A program made the position numbers and the translations under genes. Below, one piece after another: positions 45,931 to 55,058 of a DNA stretch of 64,000 nt (its first letter is position 1; each line of letters starts with the position of its first letter). The DNA is from Paenirhizobium selenitireducens ATCC BAA-1503 (GTDB taxonomy: Bacteria; Pseudomonadota; Alphaproteobacteria; Rhizobiales; Rhizobiaceae). The notes under the pieces were generated by a model. That model was not told the DNA's origin. It searched no databases and saw nothing but the letters and a program-made list of their open reading frames with translations. Where the stretch lies: NCBI RefSeq assembly GCF_000518785.1, contig NZ_JAEG01000008.1, positions 124,001 to 188,000 on the forward strand. The letters are read 5' to 3'.

Positions 45931-46335
45931 TCAGAGGCCGATCGAGACATCCCGGCCGGCCGAGCGGATCGACACGGCGAAGCCGCCGACGACGTCGATG
46001 AAGGCGATCGTCATCAGGATGAAGAAGGTCTGCGTCGCCGCCCCCCTCACCAGCAGGAATTCCACCAGGAAGGCGACGAAGACCAGCATCGACAGCATGT
46101 GGTTGATCAGCGAGCCGGAGCCGTTGAGCGTGGCCTTGAGGATCTCGAAGAACAGCACGGCCAGCGCAATCAGGATCAGCACGTCGCCGATCGACAGGGT
46201 CCAGATTGCGCCCGACAGCATGGAAAGCGAAAGCAGTTGGCTGTCCAGGACCTGAACGCCACCACCGAATAGGCCGAGCATGGCCAGATTGTAGAGCGCC
46301 AGCGGCAGGATCATCAGCGGTATGGCGGCAAACAT
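45931..46335 (-). CDS. hypothetical inner-membrane protein, four TM segments
   Basis: A 134-aa protein that is mainly hydrophobic: four likely TM segments at about residues 5-30, 45-65, 80-100 and 105-125, with short loops. The second gene-internal ATG at 46335 (MFAAIPLMILPLALYN) is the likely start, since the 40 preceding codons are arginine-rich filler. The C-terminal end is FAVSIRSAGRDVSIGL. I do not recognise the family. It lies after rpmF on the minus strand but is separated from it by a strong terminator, so it is probably monocistronic; it converges with phaR. Confidence 0.65.
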   Translation of the reverse strand: MFAAIPLMILPLALYNLAMLGLFGGGVQVLDSQLLSLSMLSGAIWTLSIGDVLILIALAVLFFEILKATLNGSGSLINHMLSMLVFVAFLVEFLLVRGAATQTFFILMTIAFIDVVGGFAVSIRSAGRDVSIGL

Positions 46336-46413
46336 GGGCAGGCCTCGGATCGTTGGATGCGATTGCCGCCGGGTGGCGGGCGATCGAAAGGTAGATTGAA
46401 CGACCACACGCCC

Positions 46414-46444
46414 AAAAAATAAAGGCCGGCACAAGGCCGACCTT
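46414..46444 (-). terminator. terminator of rpmF
   Basis: AAGGCCGGC (46422-46430) and GCCGACCTT (46436-46444) pair (one U-G pair) around ACAAG; on the minus strand a T-rich run (TTTATTTTTT, 46423-46414) follows. It lies 27 bases past the rpmF stop. Confidence 0.8.
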
Positions 46445-46470
46445 AAAAAAGTCATCCGAATATTCGGATG

Positions 46471-46656
46471 TTATGCGCTTTCCTTGGGCGTCAGCACCTG
46501 ACGGCCACGGTACATACCGGTCTTCAGATCGATATGGTGCGGACGGCGCAGTTCGCCAGAGTTCTTGTCTTCGACGTAGGACGAAGCCTTCAGCGCGTCT
46601 GCAGAGCGGCGCATACCGCGCTTGGACGGGCTTGTTTTTCTTTTCGGTACAGCCAT
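46471..46656 (-). CDS. rpmF: 50S ribosomal protein L32
   Basis: A 61-aa ribosomal protein of the L32 family: [20 protein letters not shown] then a basic tail. It is the cysteine-free (zinc-free) form, as is common in alphaproteobacteria. The ATG at 46656 has a GGAG ribosome site. It stands alone with its own promoter candidate (46744-46772) and terminator. The MSRGLVKAL extension upstream is spurious. Confidence 0.97.
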   Translation of the reverse strand: MAVPKRKTSPSKRGMRRSADALKASSYVEDKNSGELRRPHHIDLKTGMYRGRQVLTPKESA

Positions 46657-46743
46657 TTTACTTACTCCACATGACGGGCAAAACAGGATCCCGCGGCCGG
46701 ATGAGGCCGAACAGCACCTGTCTCGATCTCGGAATTTGGCGCG

Positions 46744-46772
46744 CTTATACATGCCCCGCAGGGCTTTGACCA
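46744..46772 (-). promoter_or_regulatory. putative rpmF promoter
   Basis: On the minus strand TGGTCA (46772-46767), 17 bases, TATAAG (46749-46744), i.e. 4/6 and 5/6 matches to the sigma-70 hexamers. It lies 88 bases upstream of rpmF. Confidence 0.55.
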
Positions 46773-46815
46773 GTCCCCGGCTCAATTTTTTCAGGCGGGC
46801 TGGGCGGAGAGACGC

Positions 46816-47463
46816 TCAAGCCTCGTCTTCCGCGACAATCCATGTTTCCGCCAGCGCCGCATCGCGCCAGGCGACCCATGCCGGATGGCTCTCCATCGCC
46901 TGCATGTAGTCGAGCGTATCGGCGCCCTTGACCAGATCATAGACCCTGAAACGGTTGACCACGGGGGCGTACATCGCATCGGCGGCGGAGAAGGCGCCGA
47001 ACAGGAAAGGGCCGCCCGAACGCCGGCGCATGTCGCGCCAGATCGTCTCGATGCGCGCCACGTCGTCCGCAACCCCTTCGGGCAGATCGATGGCGCGGAC
47101 CTCGCGGCGCATGTTCATCGGGCAGGCACCGCGCAGCGCCCTAAAGCCCGAGAGCATTTCCATCGAGATCGACCGCGCCATGGCCCGGTCCCCGCTGTCG
47201 GTCGGCCACAGGCCCGCATCGGGGAACAGCTCCGCCGCATATTCGATGATCGAAAGCGATTCCCATACCCTCAGGCTGCCATGGTGCAGGACGGGCACGC
47301 GGCCGGTCGGCGAGATGTCCTTGAACTTCGGATTGCCGGCATCGAAATCAAACGGGATGAGCCGCTCCTCGAAGGGAATGCCGCATCCGGTCAGTGCCAC
47401 CCACGGGCGGAACGACCAGGAAGAATAGTTCTTGTTGCCGATATACAGAATGAAAGGGTCCAT
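46816..47463 (-). CDS. glutathione S-transferase family protein
   Basis: A 215-aa GST-fold protein. The N-terminal thioredoxin-like domain (MDPFILYIGNKNYSSWSFRP to about residue 85, with the glutathione-site GRVPVLHHG and SLSIIEYAAEL) is followed by the all-helical C-terminal domain ending WVAWRDAALAE. The exact subclass is unclear; NKNYSSWS resembles the so-called NKNYSSWS-type GSTs of alphaproteobacteria. Start: ATG at 47463 directly before the beta-1 strand; the open frame upstream is non-family. No functional partner near it. Confidence 0.88.
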   Translation of the reverse strand: MDPFILYIGNKNYSSWSFRPWVALTGCGIPFEERLIPFDFDAGNPKFKDISPTGRVPVLHHGSLRVWESLSIIEYAAELFPDAGLWPTDSGDRAMARSISMEMLSGFRALRGACPMNMRREVRAIDLPEGVADDVARIETIWRDMRRRSGGPFLFGAFSAADAMYAPVVNRFRVYDLVKGADTLDYMQAMESHPAWVAWRDAALAETWIVAEDEA

Positions 47464-47540
47464 CGCCGCGCTCCCGAATGGCATCTTGTCCTTCAAGAGT
47501 AGGACGGGATGGGCGCCCGCACCAACCAAAGTTTCGAAAC

Positions 47541-48233
47541 TCAGTCATAAAGACATGTGATGTAAGCGCCGGATCGCTTGGCGCGGCGGTCGACCACGGC
47601 CGCCAGACGCTTCATGCCCTTGCCCGGCTTGCCGGCCACCCGCTCGATCGGATTGGGCAGGGAGACGGCCAGCAGCGCCGCCTGGCTCGGCGTCAGCTTC
47701 GAGGCCGAGGTCTTGAAATGATGGCGGGCGGCGGCTTCGATGCCGTAGATGCCGGGACCCCATTCGGCGATGTTGAGGTAGATCTCCATCGTCCGCGTCT
47801 TCGGCCAGATGAAGTCGGCGAACATCGCCAGCGGCAGTTCCAGCCCCTTGCGCAGCATCGACCGGCTGTTCCACAGATAGAGGTTCTTCACCGTCTGCAT
47901 GGGGATCGTGCTGGCGCCGCGGGTCGCCTCGCCCGACAGCGCATCGTCGACCACGCCCTTCATCTGTTCCCAGTCGACGCCCCTGTGCGAGCAGAACTGG
48001 CCGTCCTCGGACATCATGACGGCGCGCACCAGATGCGGCGAGATCTTCTCGAAGTCGACCCATTTCCGGTCATAGCCCTGGAAGGTGGCGAGATCGGCGA
48101 GCATCAAGGTCGAGACGGGGTGAATGAAATCGATCCGGTAGAGCAGGATCAGCGCATAGGGCAAGAGCAGCAGGACAAGCAGGATGCGCAGAACCCGGCG
48201 CGCGAGGTCGGTGGACCTGCGCGGCGCTCGCAC
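47541..48233 (-). CDS. mtgA: monofunctional peptidoglycan transglycosylase MtgA
   Basis: A biosynthetic transglycosylase (GT51) that polymerises lipid II into peptidoglycan. One TM segment (about residues 13-32, [19 protein letters not shown]) anchors the catalytic domain, with the GT51 motifs [13 protein letters not shown] (catalytic Glu), [16 protein letters not shown] and [20 protein letters not shown]. No ATG lies in frame ahead of the TM, so the start must be non-ATG: GTG at 48233 with GAGG 5 bases upstream (230 aa) is chosen; TTG at 48275 (244 aa) and TTG at 48407 are alternatives. Convergent with the GST gene's upstream side and divergent from the prenyl synthase. Confidence 0.9.
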   Translation of the reverse strand: MRAPRRSTDLARRVLRILLVLLLLPYALILLYRIDFIHPVSTLMLADLATFQGYDRKWVDFEKISPHLVRAVMMSEDGQFCSHRGVDWEQMKGVVDDALSGEATRGASTIPMQTVKNLYLWNSRSMLRKGLELPLAMFADFIWPKTRTMEIYLNIAEWGPGIYGIEAAARHHFKTSASKLTPSQAALLAVSLPNPIERVAGKPGKGMKRLAAVVDRRAKRSGAYITCLYD

Positions 48234-48428
48234 CTCACCCTCGTCTTCATCCCCGATATCGCTGTTTTCCGCCAAGAAGGATCTGCCTGGTGTCTTCGAG
48301 TGATCGTTTCTCTTAGCGAGCCTGCCACCCGATAGCCAGACCGCTTGCGACGGCGAGCGGCTTTTCCCGGCCAGATTCCCGTTGCCAGCCCCGCGGACCC
48401 ATGCCAAATAGCCGCGACGGAGGCCCTG

Positions 48429-49331
48429 ATGACCCCATTCGATGCAAAGCTAGACGCCACAGCCAGGCGGACCGAGAGGCTCCTGGACGAGCTCCTCTCG
48501 GGCGATGTGCGGCCACAGGAAACCGCCCGTCCGGCCCGCCTGCTTCAAGCCATGCACTATGGCGCGCTGAACGGCGGCAAGCGGCTGCGCCCGTTTCTGG
48601 TGGTCGAGAGCGCAGCCCTGTTCGGCGGCGACGCGGCGGCGGCGCTGCGCATCGGGGCGGCACTCGAATGCCTGCACAGCTATTCACTGGTCCACGACGA
48701 TCTGCCGGCCATGGACGACGACGACCTGCGGCGCGGCAAGCCGACCGTCCATATCGCCTTCGACGAGGCGACCGCCATCCTCGCTGGCGACGCGCTCCTG
48801 ACCTATGCCTTCGACATCATCGCCGCCCCGGAAACCGATCTGCCCGACCGCGCCAGGATCGAACTGGTATTGGCCCTTTCGCGCGCTGCCGGCATCGGCG
48901 GCATGGCCGGCGGCCAGGCGCTGGACCTCGCGGCCGAAAAAGAGACACCGGACGAGCCAGGCATCGTCACGTTGCAGGCGATGAAGACCGGTGCGTTGAT
49001 CCGGTTTGCCTGCGAAGCGGGCGCCATCATTGCCGGAGCCTCGGCGGATGACCGCGAACGCATGCGCCGCTTCGGCGAAATCGTCGGACGCGCCTTCCAG
49101 CTGGCCGACGACCTGCTGGACCTCACCTCCGATGCCGCGACCCTCGGCAAGGCCGCCGGCAAGGATGCCGCGCGCGGAAAGGGAACGCTGGTGGCGCTGA
49201 AGGGCCAGCCCTGGGCGGAGGATGAGCTCGACCGGCTCGTTAGCGAGGCAACCGCTCTCGTCGCCGTCTACGGCGACCGTGCGACCACGCTGATCGACAC
49301 CGCCCGCTTCGTCGCCAACCGCAAGAACTGA
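48429..49331 (+). CDS. ispA: polyprenyl synthetase (farnesyl/geranyl diphosphate synthase type)
   Basis: A 300-aa trans-isoprenyl diphosphate synthase. The first Asp-rich motif is [15 protein letters not shown] (FARM), the second DDLLD (SARM), and GGKRLRP and the [14 protein letters not shown] stretch are intact. The short family (about 300 aa) and the small residue pattern before the first Asp-rich motif fit a short-chain synthase (IspA/GGPS); chain length is not certain. The start is ATG 48429; the longer frame upstream overlaps the mtgA region. The ispG gene lies nearby, so two isoprenoid-pathway genes fall within 4 kb, but not in one operon. Confidence 0.92.
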   Translation: MTPFDAKLDATARRTERLLDELLSGDVRPQETARPARLLQAMHYGALNGGKRLRPFLVVESAALFGGDAAAALRIGAALECLHSYSLVHDDLPAMDDDDLRRGKPTVHIAFDEATAILAGDALLTYAFDIIAAPETDLPDRARIELVLALSRAAGIGGMAGGQALDLAAEKETPDEPGIVTLQAMKTGALIRFACEAGAIIAGASADDRERMRRFGEIVGRAFQLADDLLDLTSDAATLGKAAGKDAARGKGTLVALKGQPWAEDELDRLVSEATALVAVYGDRATTLIDTARFVANRKN

Positions 49332-49456
49332 GCGATCCCGGCAATTCATTGCCCTGAATCATCAATTTCGGGATGGGCGGGCATCAAATCATCTGACGTG
49401 TATCCGATCGGCGGGCGCGCTATGCTCTTCCTTTGAGATCCGGGAGAACAGGACCC

Positions 49457-50104
49457 ATGACCGACATCGCCCAGCACCTGCCACAGATCGTCGCGGCCTA
49501 TCTCGTCTACCTCGCCGCGGTGCTAAGCCCCGGCCCTGCGGTCATGGCGATCGTCTCAACGTCGATCGCGGAGGGGCGCCGTTCAGGGCTCGCCATGGCG
49601 GCCGGTGTTTTCGCCGGTTCCTTCACCTGGGCAATGGCCGCCTCGATCGGCCTTGCCGCCCTTCTCACCCACTATGCCGGCGTGCTGCAGGTGGTGAAGA
49701 TCGCCGGCGGTCTCTATCTGCTCTATCTCGCCTACAAGGCGCTGCGCTCGGCAAGCCGCCCGGACGCCGCCTTGCAGCTGGCGACGGCAGATGCCGTTCC
49801 GGCCAGGAGCCTCAAGCGGACCTTCCTGCTCGGCTATGCCATCCACCTGACCAACCCCAAGGCGATCTTTGCCTGGGTGGCGATCATTTCGCTCGGGCTT
49901 CCGCAAGGCGCCTCGACGGCAACCGTGGCACTGATCGTCGGCGGCTGCCTGCTCACAGGCCTCACCGTCTTCACCAGCTACGCCCTGCTGTTTTCCACCG
50001 GACCGGCTTACCGCGCCTATCGCGCCGCCCGCCGGGGCATAGACGCGACGATGGGTCTGCTGTTCGCCGCCGCCGGCATCAAGCTGCTCACCACCCGGAT
50101 ATGA
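49457..50104 (+). CDS. LysE family translocator
   Basis: A 215-aa LysE/RhtB-type amino acid exporter with about six TM segments (first at LVYLAAVLSPGPAVMAIVST, with the family SPGP motif). The conserved LTNPKAIFAWVAI motif near residue 130 is also present. Start: ATG at 49457, with GGGAGAACAGGA just ahead; the 8-residue upstream extension is dropped. The substrate (an amino acid or derivative) is not defined. It converges with the OmpA-like gene, and its 3' end overlaps that gene's terminator. Confidence 0.92.
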   Translation: MTDIAQHLPQIVAAYLVYLAAVLSPGPAVMAIVSTSIAEGRRSGLAMAAGVFAGSFTWAMAASIGLAALLTHYAGVLQVVKIAGGLYLLYLAYKALRSASRPDAALQLATADAVPARSLKRTFLLGYAIHLTNPKAIFAWVAIISLGLPQGASTATVALIVGGCLLTGLTVFTSYALLFSTGPAYRAYRAARRGIDATMGLLFAAAGIKLLTTRI

Positions 50105-50132
50105 AAAAGGCGCCGCTGGATGGCGACGCCTT
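50105..50132 (-). terminator. terminator of the OmpA-like gene
   Basis: AAGGCGCCGC (50107-50116) and GCGACGCCTT (50123-50132) pair with one mismatch; on the minus strand it is followed by TTTTTCAT. It starts directly behind the lysE stop codon and lies 25 bases after the OmpA-like stop. Confidence 0.55.
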
Positions 50133-50156
50133 GAGGTATTGCCGCTGTCGGTCGGA

Positions 50157-50822
50157 TCAGCCGGCCTTGATCGGCGCGATCTGGATCTCGACGCGGCGGT
50201 TCTGTGCGCGGCCTTCCGCCGTGGCATTCGATGCGATCGGCTGGCTGGGGCCGAAGCCGAGAGCCGAGACGCGCCGCGGGTCGACCCCCTGCGAGTTGAG
50301 GTAGCTCGCCACCGACATGGCGCGGCGCTCGGACAGCGCCTCGTTGTGGGCGACACTGCCGGTCGAATCGGTATGGCCGTTGACGTCGATCAGGGTCTTG
50401 TCGAACTTGCGCAGCACGATCGCCACCGAATTCAGCGTCGGATAGAACTGCGGCACCACCTGGTCCTGGTCGGTCGCAAAGGTGATGTTGGACGGCATGT
50501 TGAGGATGATCCTATCGCCCATGCGGGTGACCGAAATGCCGGTGCCCTGCAGCTGGGCTCGGAGTTCGGCTTCCTGGTTGTCCATGTAGTTGCCGATCGC
50601 GCCGCCGGCCAAGGCACCGATGCCGGCGCCGATCAGCGCGCCATTGCGGCTGTCGCGGCCACCGCCGCCGATCACCGCGCCACCGACCGCGCCGAGCGCA
50701 GCCCCCAGCACGGCGCCGCCGGCCAGGTTCGACGTCTTCTGCTGGCCGGTATAGGGATCGGTCGTCGTGCAGGCGGTCAGATAGATCGCGGCGAACGCGA
50801 GGATCGACATTTTCTTGATCAT
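50157..50822 (-). CDS. OmpA-family lipoprotein with glycine-zipper (YiaD-like)
   Basis: A 221-aa outer-membrane lipoprotein. Signal peptide MIKKMSILAFAAIYLTAC with lipobox (LTAC), then a glycine-zipper region GAVLGAALGAVGGAVIGGGG (about residues 33-55, continued to about 83), then an OmpA C-terminal peptidoglycan-binding domain (NGHTDSTGSVAHNEALSERRA at about 155-175, ending RRVEIQI). This layout is that of YiaD-type proteins, which tether the outer membrane to peptidoglycan. Start: ATG 50822; GGAG lies about 12 bases upstream, a long spacing, and MSIL (50810) is an alternative. Confidence 0.9.
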   Translation of the reverse strand: MIKKMSILAFAAIYLTACTTTDPYTGQQKTSNLAGGAVLGAALGAVGGAVIGGGGRDSRNGALIGAGIGALAGGAIGNYMDNQEAELRAQLQGTGISVTRMGDRIILNMPSNITFATDQDQVVPQFYPTLNSVAIVLRKFDKTLIDVNGHTDSTGSVAHNEALSERRAMSVASYLNSQGVDPRRVSALGFGPSQPIASNATAEGRAQNRRVEIQIAPIKAG

Positions 50823-50902
50823 CGTCGGAATCACTCCAGGAAAAACTCTAGTTTCCGTCAACAAGCCAATTGCGGCAATATGAAGTTGCAACCCGCCGCC
50901 GG

Positions 50903-52153
50903 CTACTCGGCAGCGCTTTTCCGGCCATAACGCTTGTCGATATAGTCGATCACCAGCGCCTCGAAATCGGCGGCGATGTTCGAACCGCGCAGCGTCATCG
51001 CCTTCTGGCCGTCGATGAAGACCGGGGCGGCCGGCGTCTCGCCGGTGCCCGGCAGCGAAATGCCGATATCGGCATGCTTGCTTTCACCCGGACCGTTGAC
51101 GATGCAGCCCATGACCGCGACGTTGAGCGCCTCGACGCCCGGATACTTCTCGCGCCAGACCGGCATGTTCTTGCGCAGGTCCTGCTCGATCTTCTGGGCG
51201 AGCTCCTGGAACACGGTCGAGGTGGTCCGGCCGCAGCCGGGGCAGGCCGCAACCACCGGCACGAACTGGCGGAAGCCCATGACCTGCAGGATCTCCTGCG
51301 CCACCTGCACTTCGCGGGTCCGGTCGCCGTTCGGCTCTGGCGTCAGCGAGACGCGGATCGTGTCGCCGATGCCGTGCTGCAGGACATAGCCCATGGCGGC
51401 CGACGAGGCGACGATACCCTTGGAGCCCATGCCGGCCTCGGTCAGCCCCAGATGCAGCGCGTGGTCGGAGCGTTCCGCCAGCATGGAATAGACGGCGATC
51501 AGGTCCTGGACCTGGGAAACCTTGGCCGACAGGATGATCTTCGATCGCGGCAGGCCGATCTCCTCGGCCATCTCGGCCGAGAGCAGGGCCGACTGCACGA
51601 TCGCCTCGCGCGTCACCTGGCGCGCCGTGAGCGGAAAGCCCTCCGTCTGGTTCTTGTCCATCAGCCGGGTCAGCAGTTCCTGGTCGAGCGAGCCCCAGTT
51701 GACGCCGATGCGCACCGGCTTGTCATAGCGGATCGCCATCTCGACGATGTCGGCAAACTGCTTGTCCTTCTTGTCCTTGAAGCCGACATTGCCCGGATTG
51801 ATGCGATACTTGGCGAGCGCCTCGGCGCAGGCCGGATGGTCGGCCAGCAGCTTGTGGCCGATATAGTGGAAGTCGCCGATCAGCGGCACGTCCAGCCCGA
51901 GGCGAAGCAGGCGCTCGCGGATCTTCGGCACGGCGGCAGCGCTCTCGTCGCGATCGACGGTGATGCGCACGATCTCGGAACCGGCCTTGAACAGGCTCGC
52001 CACCTGGGCGACGGTCGCGTCGATATCGGCGGTGTCGGTATTCGTCATCGATTGCACGACGACAGGAGCACCGCCGCCGACAATCACGCCGCCGACATCG
52101 ACGGCAACCGTCTTGCGGCGCGGCTTGGGATCGAATTCGTCTGCGAATGTCAT
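50903..52153 (-). CDS. ispG: 4-hydroxy-3-methylbut-2-enyl diphosphate synthase IspG (GcpE)
   Basis: A 416-aa iron-sulfur enzyme of the MEP isoprenoid pathway that converts MEcPP to HMBPP using electrons from a flavodoxin or ferredoxin. The N-terminal barrel begins [20 protein letters not shown] and [11 protein letters not shown]; the C-terminal 4Fe-4S domain carries CPGCGRTTS and [17 protein letters not shown]. Start: ATG at 52153 with a weak AAGGGCAT ribosome site, dropping 17 upstream residues. It is single, and its promoter must lie in the 52154-52403 gap, which otherwise holds nothing clear apart from a GGAACG-CGGC-CGTTCC palindrome. Confidence 0.97.
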   Translation of the reverse strand: MTFADEFDPKPRRKTVAVDVGGVIVGGGAPVVVQSMTNTDTADIDATVAQVASLFKAGSEIVRITVDRDESAAAVPKIRERLLRLGLDVPLIGDFHYIGHKLLADHPACAEALAKYRINPGNVGFKDKKDKQFADIVEMAIRYDKPVRIGVNWGSLDQELLTRLMDKNQTEGFPLTARQVTREAIVQSALLSAEMAEEIGLPRSKIILSAKVSQVQDLIAVYSMLAERSDHALHLGLTEAGMGSKGIVASSAAMGYVLQHGIGDTIRVSLTPEPNGDRTREVQVAQEILQVMGFRQFVPVVAACPGCGRTTSTVFQELAQKIEQDLRKNMPVWREKYPGVEALNVAVMGCIVNGPGESKHADIGISLPGTGETPAAPVFIDGQKAMTLRGSNIAADFEALVIDYIDKRYGRKSAAE

Positions 52154-52403
52154 GGGATGCCCTTGAACGGCGCGAAAAACATCAAAATCAGGTGGATCAA
52201 ACATGCGCGCTTGTCAACCATGCGCTAAAGCACGGCTAACGCGTGAACGGTCCGATCAGCAGCCGCACCCTATAGCCAGGATCTTGGCCGAAACTTGGTC
52301 CATGTCCGCCATTCGCATTATCGGGGAACGCGGCCGTTCCTGCAGCCCCGTCCCTGCCCGCGCCGGCAAGCGGGAGGCGAACCTCCCCCGACGCCCTAGT
52401 TGT

Positions 52404-53600
52404 TTAGTCCCGCGCCTCGCCGACCCGGTCGGCGTGGCGCGCCAGGCCGGATAGCGCCAGTACGACGAGGTTGAGCAACGACACCGCGGTATAGACGACC
52501 GAGAGCGAGGTGTATTCGGCGATGAAACCGATCACCGACGGGGCAAACAGGATCCCCGAATAGCCAAGCGTGGTGACGACCGAAAGGCCGATCCCGGGTG
52601 CAAGGCCGGGTATGTTGCCGCCCGCCGAAAAGGCGATCGGCACCATGTTGGAAATCCCGATGCCGGCGATGCCGAAGCCGATCAGCGCGATTGTCACGTT
52701 CGGCGCCTGGCCGGCGATGACCAAGCCGATGAAGGACGCCACCGTGCAGAGCCGGAGCGTCGTCACAGCGCCGAGCCGATCGCGCACCAGATCGCCGGCA
52801 AAGCGCATCGCCGCCATGGCCAGCGAAAACGCGGCGAAGGCAAAGCCCGACAGGGCCGTCGAGGCGGACAATTCGTTTCCGAGATAGAGAGCGCCCCAGT
52901 CGAGGATCGCCCCTTCCGGGATCATGGAGAACAGCGCGACAAGACCGATCAGCCAAGGCAAGGGCGAAAGCGGCAGTTTTGCCCGTTCACGCCGTTCGGA
53001 GGGATGCGGCCGGTCGACGAGGACCATTGGTCGGGCGATGGCAAGTAGGGCCAGCGCGACGCCGGCCACCAGAAAGGCGTGGCCAAGAGCACCGAGCGCT
53101 GCAATCAGCAGGCCGCCGGTTGCCGCCCCAACGAGCCCGCCGAGGCTCCAGAAGGCATGGCAGGACGACATGATCGAGCGCCGCATCGAACGCTCGACCT
53201 CCACCGCATTGGCATTCATCGCGACGTCCATGGCGCCGCCCAGGCCGCCAAACAGGAAGATCGCCACGGCCCCTGCCCAGACGGAATCGACCAGGGTGAT
53301 GCCAATGATGGTCGGAATGAACAGCAGCGCCGCGACCTGAACCACGCGGCTCGAACCGAAGCGGGCGATCTGCATGCCGGCAATCGGCATGAGCAGAAGG
53401 GAACCAATGCCGAAGACAAACAGCATGATCCCCAGATGCGCTTCACTGAGCGACAGAGCCTTGGCAAAGACCGGGATCTTCGGCGCCCAGGCTCCCATCA
53501 TCAGGCCGTTGATAAAGAACAGTATCGACACGGCTGCCCGCGTCCGGGTGAAATAGGCGCCGCGCACTTGCGCGCCCGCATCATTGGTCGTCTCCGCCAT
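52404..53600 (-). CDS. MFS transporter (YbjJ/FucP-like)
   Basis: A 398-aa 12-TM major facilitator. Motifs include FFINGLMMGAWAPKIPVFAK in TM1 and the loop ELSASTALSGFAFAAFSL later; the N-half has MQIARFGSSRVV, the shortened MFS A-motif-like loop. Resemblance to YbjJ/FucP-type sugar or compound permeases is by overall style, and the substrate is unknown. Start: ATG at 53600 with a GAGGAGAGG ribosome site. A LacI-type operator lies 32-47 bases upstream (53632-53647), divergent to the EamA gene. No regulator gene is next to it. Confidence 0.88.
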   Translation of the reverse strand: MAETTNDAGAQVRGAYFTRTRAAVSILFFINGLMMGAWAPKIPVFAKALSLSEAHLGIMLFVFGIGSLLLMPIAGMQIARFGSSRVVQVAALLFIPTIIGITLVDSVWAGAVAIFLFGGLGGAMDVAMNANAVEVERSMRRSIMSSCHAFWSLGGLVGAATGGLLIAALGALGHAFLVAGVALALLAIARPMVLVDRPHPSERRERAKLPLSPLPWLIGLVALFSMIPEGAILDWGALYLGNELSASTALSGFAFAAFSLAMAAMRFAGDLVRDRLGAVTTLRLCTVASFIGLVIAGQAPNVTIALIGFGIAGIGISNMVPIAFSAGGNIPGLAPGIGLSVVTTLGYSGILFAPSVIGFIAEYTSLSVVYTAVSLLNLVVLALSGLARHADRVGEARD

Positions 53601-53631
53601 CGTCCTCTCCTCGGAATTTTGCGGCACTCTA

Positions 53632-53647
53632 TTTAAATCGATTGAAA
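53632..53647. promoter_or_regulatory. LacI-type palindromic operator candidate
   Basis: TTTAAATCGATTGAAA, a 16-bp near-perfect palindrome with a central AATCGATT, a core common in LacI-family operators. It lies 32 bases upstream of the MFS start. Confidence 0.45.
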
Positions 53648-53842
53648 CGGCAACGGCAAAAGCGACGCGGGAATTTCACATTTTGTTTCCCGCCGAAATG
53701 GCAGGCGCTGCCCGGCGAAAGTGCAAAAGGATGCAATTGACAGCAGGTGGCGAAAGGGAAACATGGCGTCCGTTCTTCTCCTCTGGCTGCTTCGATCCGC
53801 AATGCCGGCCCCCGTCAATGATCCTGCCTCCATGGTGCATGC

Positions 53843-54706
53843 GTGAAAACAACCGTCGGCTTAGGCATCCTGCTGACCAGCTTGTCCTATTTCCTCTTCA
53901 CGCTGCATGACGGCATCATCAAGCTGCTGGTCGAGACGACCGCCGTCTGGCAGATTCTTTTTTTCCGCAGCGTCGTCATCCTGGCCGGATGCCTGATGTT
54001 CGGCGGCCCCTCGCTGGTCAACGAAGCGGTGAGGTCGCCGGTGGTCAAGCCGATGATGATCCGCAGCCTGCTTCTGCTCGGCGCATGGCTTTGCTACTAC
54101 AATGCGGCCCGCGAGATGCAGCTTGCCGAGCTGACGACCCTGTATTATGCGGCGCCGGTGGTCGCGACGCTGCTCGCCGTGCCGATCCTCAAGGAGCGCG
54201 TGACCCTGCCGCGCTGGACGGCGGTCGTCGTCGGCTTCATCGGCGTGCTGATCGCCACCAATCCGATGGGCATGACCTTGCGGCCCCCGGTCTTTCTCGC
54301 CCTGCTCGCCGCCTTCCTCTGGGCCTTCTCGACGGTGCTCCTGCGCCGCACCGCCATGGGCGCCCGCACCCTGGTACAGATGAGCGTGACCAACATGTTC
54401 TTTCTCGTTCTCACGGGTACGATGCTGTTCCAGGTCTGGCATACGCCGAGCATGACGGAACTCGGCCTGTCGCTGGCGACCGGCATTATCGGCGGCGTGG
54501 CTCAGGTCGCCTTCTTCGAAGGCATGCGCAGGGCGCCGATCTCGGTGCTTGCGCCGTTCGAATACACCTCCCTCGTCTGGGCGTTTGCGCTCGGCTATGC
54601 GATCTGGCGCGATATCCCCACACTCAATGTGTTTTTCGGCGCGGCGCTGATCTGCAGCGCAGGCTTGATCATCATCTTCAGCGAGCGAATGCTGTCACGC
54701 CGCTAG
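53843..54706 (+). CDS. EamA/DMT family transporter
   Basis: A 287-aa ten-TM drug/metabolite transporter, two EamA repeats: TVGLGILLTSLSYFLFTLHD in the first and FLALLAAFLWAFSTVLLRRT in the second, each about 130 residues. The glycine/proline-rich breaks and TLYYAAPVVATLLAVPILKERVT are as in RhaT/YdcZ-like EamA proteins. Start: GTG at 53843 (MKTTVGLGI) with no obvious ribosome site; nearby ATGs lie in other frames. Divergent from the MFS gene, unknown substrate. Confidence 0.85.
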   Translation: MKTTVGLGILLTSLSYFLFTLHDGIIKLLVETTAVWQILFFRSVVILAGCLMFGGPSLVNEAVRSPVVKPMMIRSLLLLGAWLCYYNAAREMQLAELTTLYYAAPVVATLLAVPILKERVTLPRWTAVVVGFIGVLIATNPMGMTLRPPVFLALLAAFLWAFSTVLLRRTAMGARTLVQMSVTNMFFLVLTGTMLFQVWHTPSMTELGLSLATGIIGGVAQVAFFEGMRRAPISVLAPFEYTSLVWAFALGYAIWRDIPTLNVFFGAALICSAGLIIIFSERMLSRR

Positions 54707-54789
54707 CCCAGCCCTGACGCAACGCTTGATCTGCCACGACCGACCCCCTCCAGGCCGGCGCAAATAATCCTTGCGACCGCGTCAACCAT

Positions 54790-54818
54790 CGTATATACGA
54801 ATATATGTAGATATATAT
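54790..54818 (+). promoter_or_regulatory. AT-repeat operator-like region of the DUF2892-RND operon
   Basis: Begins with the perfect palindrome CGTATATACG (54790-54799) and continues with two more ATATA-type repeats up to 54818, spaced about 10 bp. This arrangement, ahead of a DUF2892-RND operon, is what one would expect for a small ArsR/SmtB-type (for example BigR-type) repressor site; binding is inferred from position and periodicity, with no regulator gene visible in the window. Confidence 0.4.
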
Positions 54819-54832
54819 CCATGGAGGTTCCT

Positions 54833-55033
54833 ATGTCTCTCGATCGTGCCGTGCTGGCCTTTGCCGGCGTAATGGTTCTGCTTTCCGTCCTCCTGACGGC
54901 TTTCGTCCATCCCTATTTCGTCTGGTTCACCGTCTTCATCGGCGCTAACATGCTACAGTCAGCCTTTACCGGCTTCTGCCCCGCCGCGATGATCTTCAAG
55001 AAGCTTGGCTTGCGTCCCGGCTGCGCGTTCTGA
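54833..55033 (+). CDS. DUF2892 (YgaP-type transmembrane) protein, 66 aa
   Basis: A 66-aa protein with two TM segments (AVLAFAGVMVLLSVLLTAF and FVWFTVFIGANMLQSAFTGF) and the end FTGFCPAAMIFKKLGLRPGCAF, the DUF2892 signature (CPA, then GLRPGC with a second cysteine). YgaP-type proteins are often linked to sulfane-sulfur or metal stress. Ribosome site GGAGG is 5 bases ahead of the ATG at 54833; the earlier ATG at 54821 is less likely. It opens the operon that continues with the adaptor 25 bases later and the RND pump. Confidence 0.85.
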   Translation: MSLDRAVLAFAGVMVLLSVLLTAFVHPYFVWFTVFIGANMLQSAFTGFCPAAMIFKKLGLRPGCAF

Positions 55034-55058
55034 GCACCCCTGTTCGAAGGAAATCCCC

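Noticed and set aside
52325..52340. GGAACG-CGGC-CGTTCC palindrome upstream of ispG
   Set aside because: A neat 6-bp-arm palindrome, but the GGAAC and CGTT parts are only 5 bases apart, so it is not an EcfG promoter; no other support.
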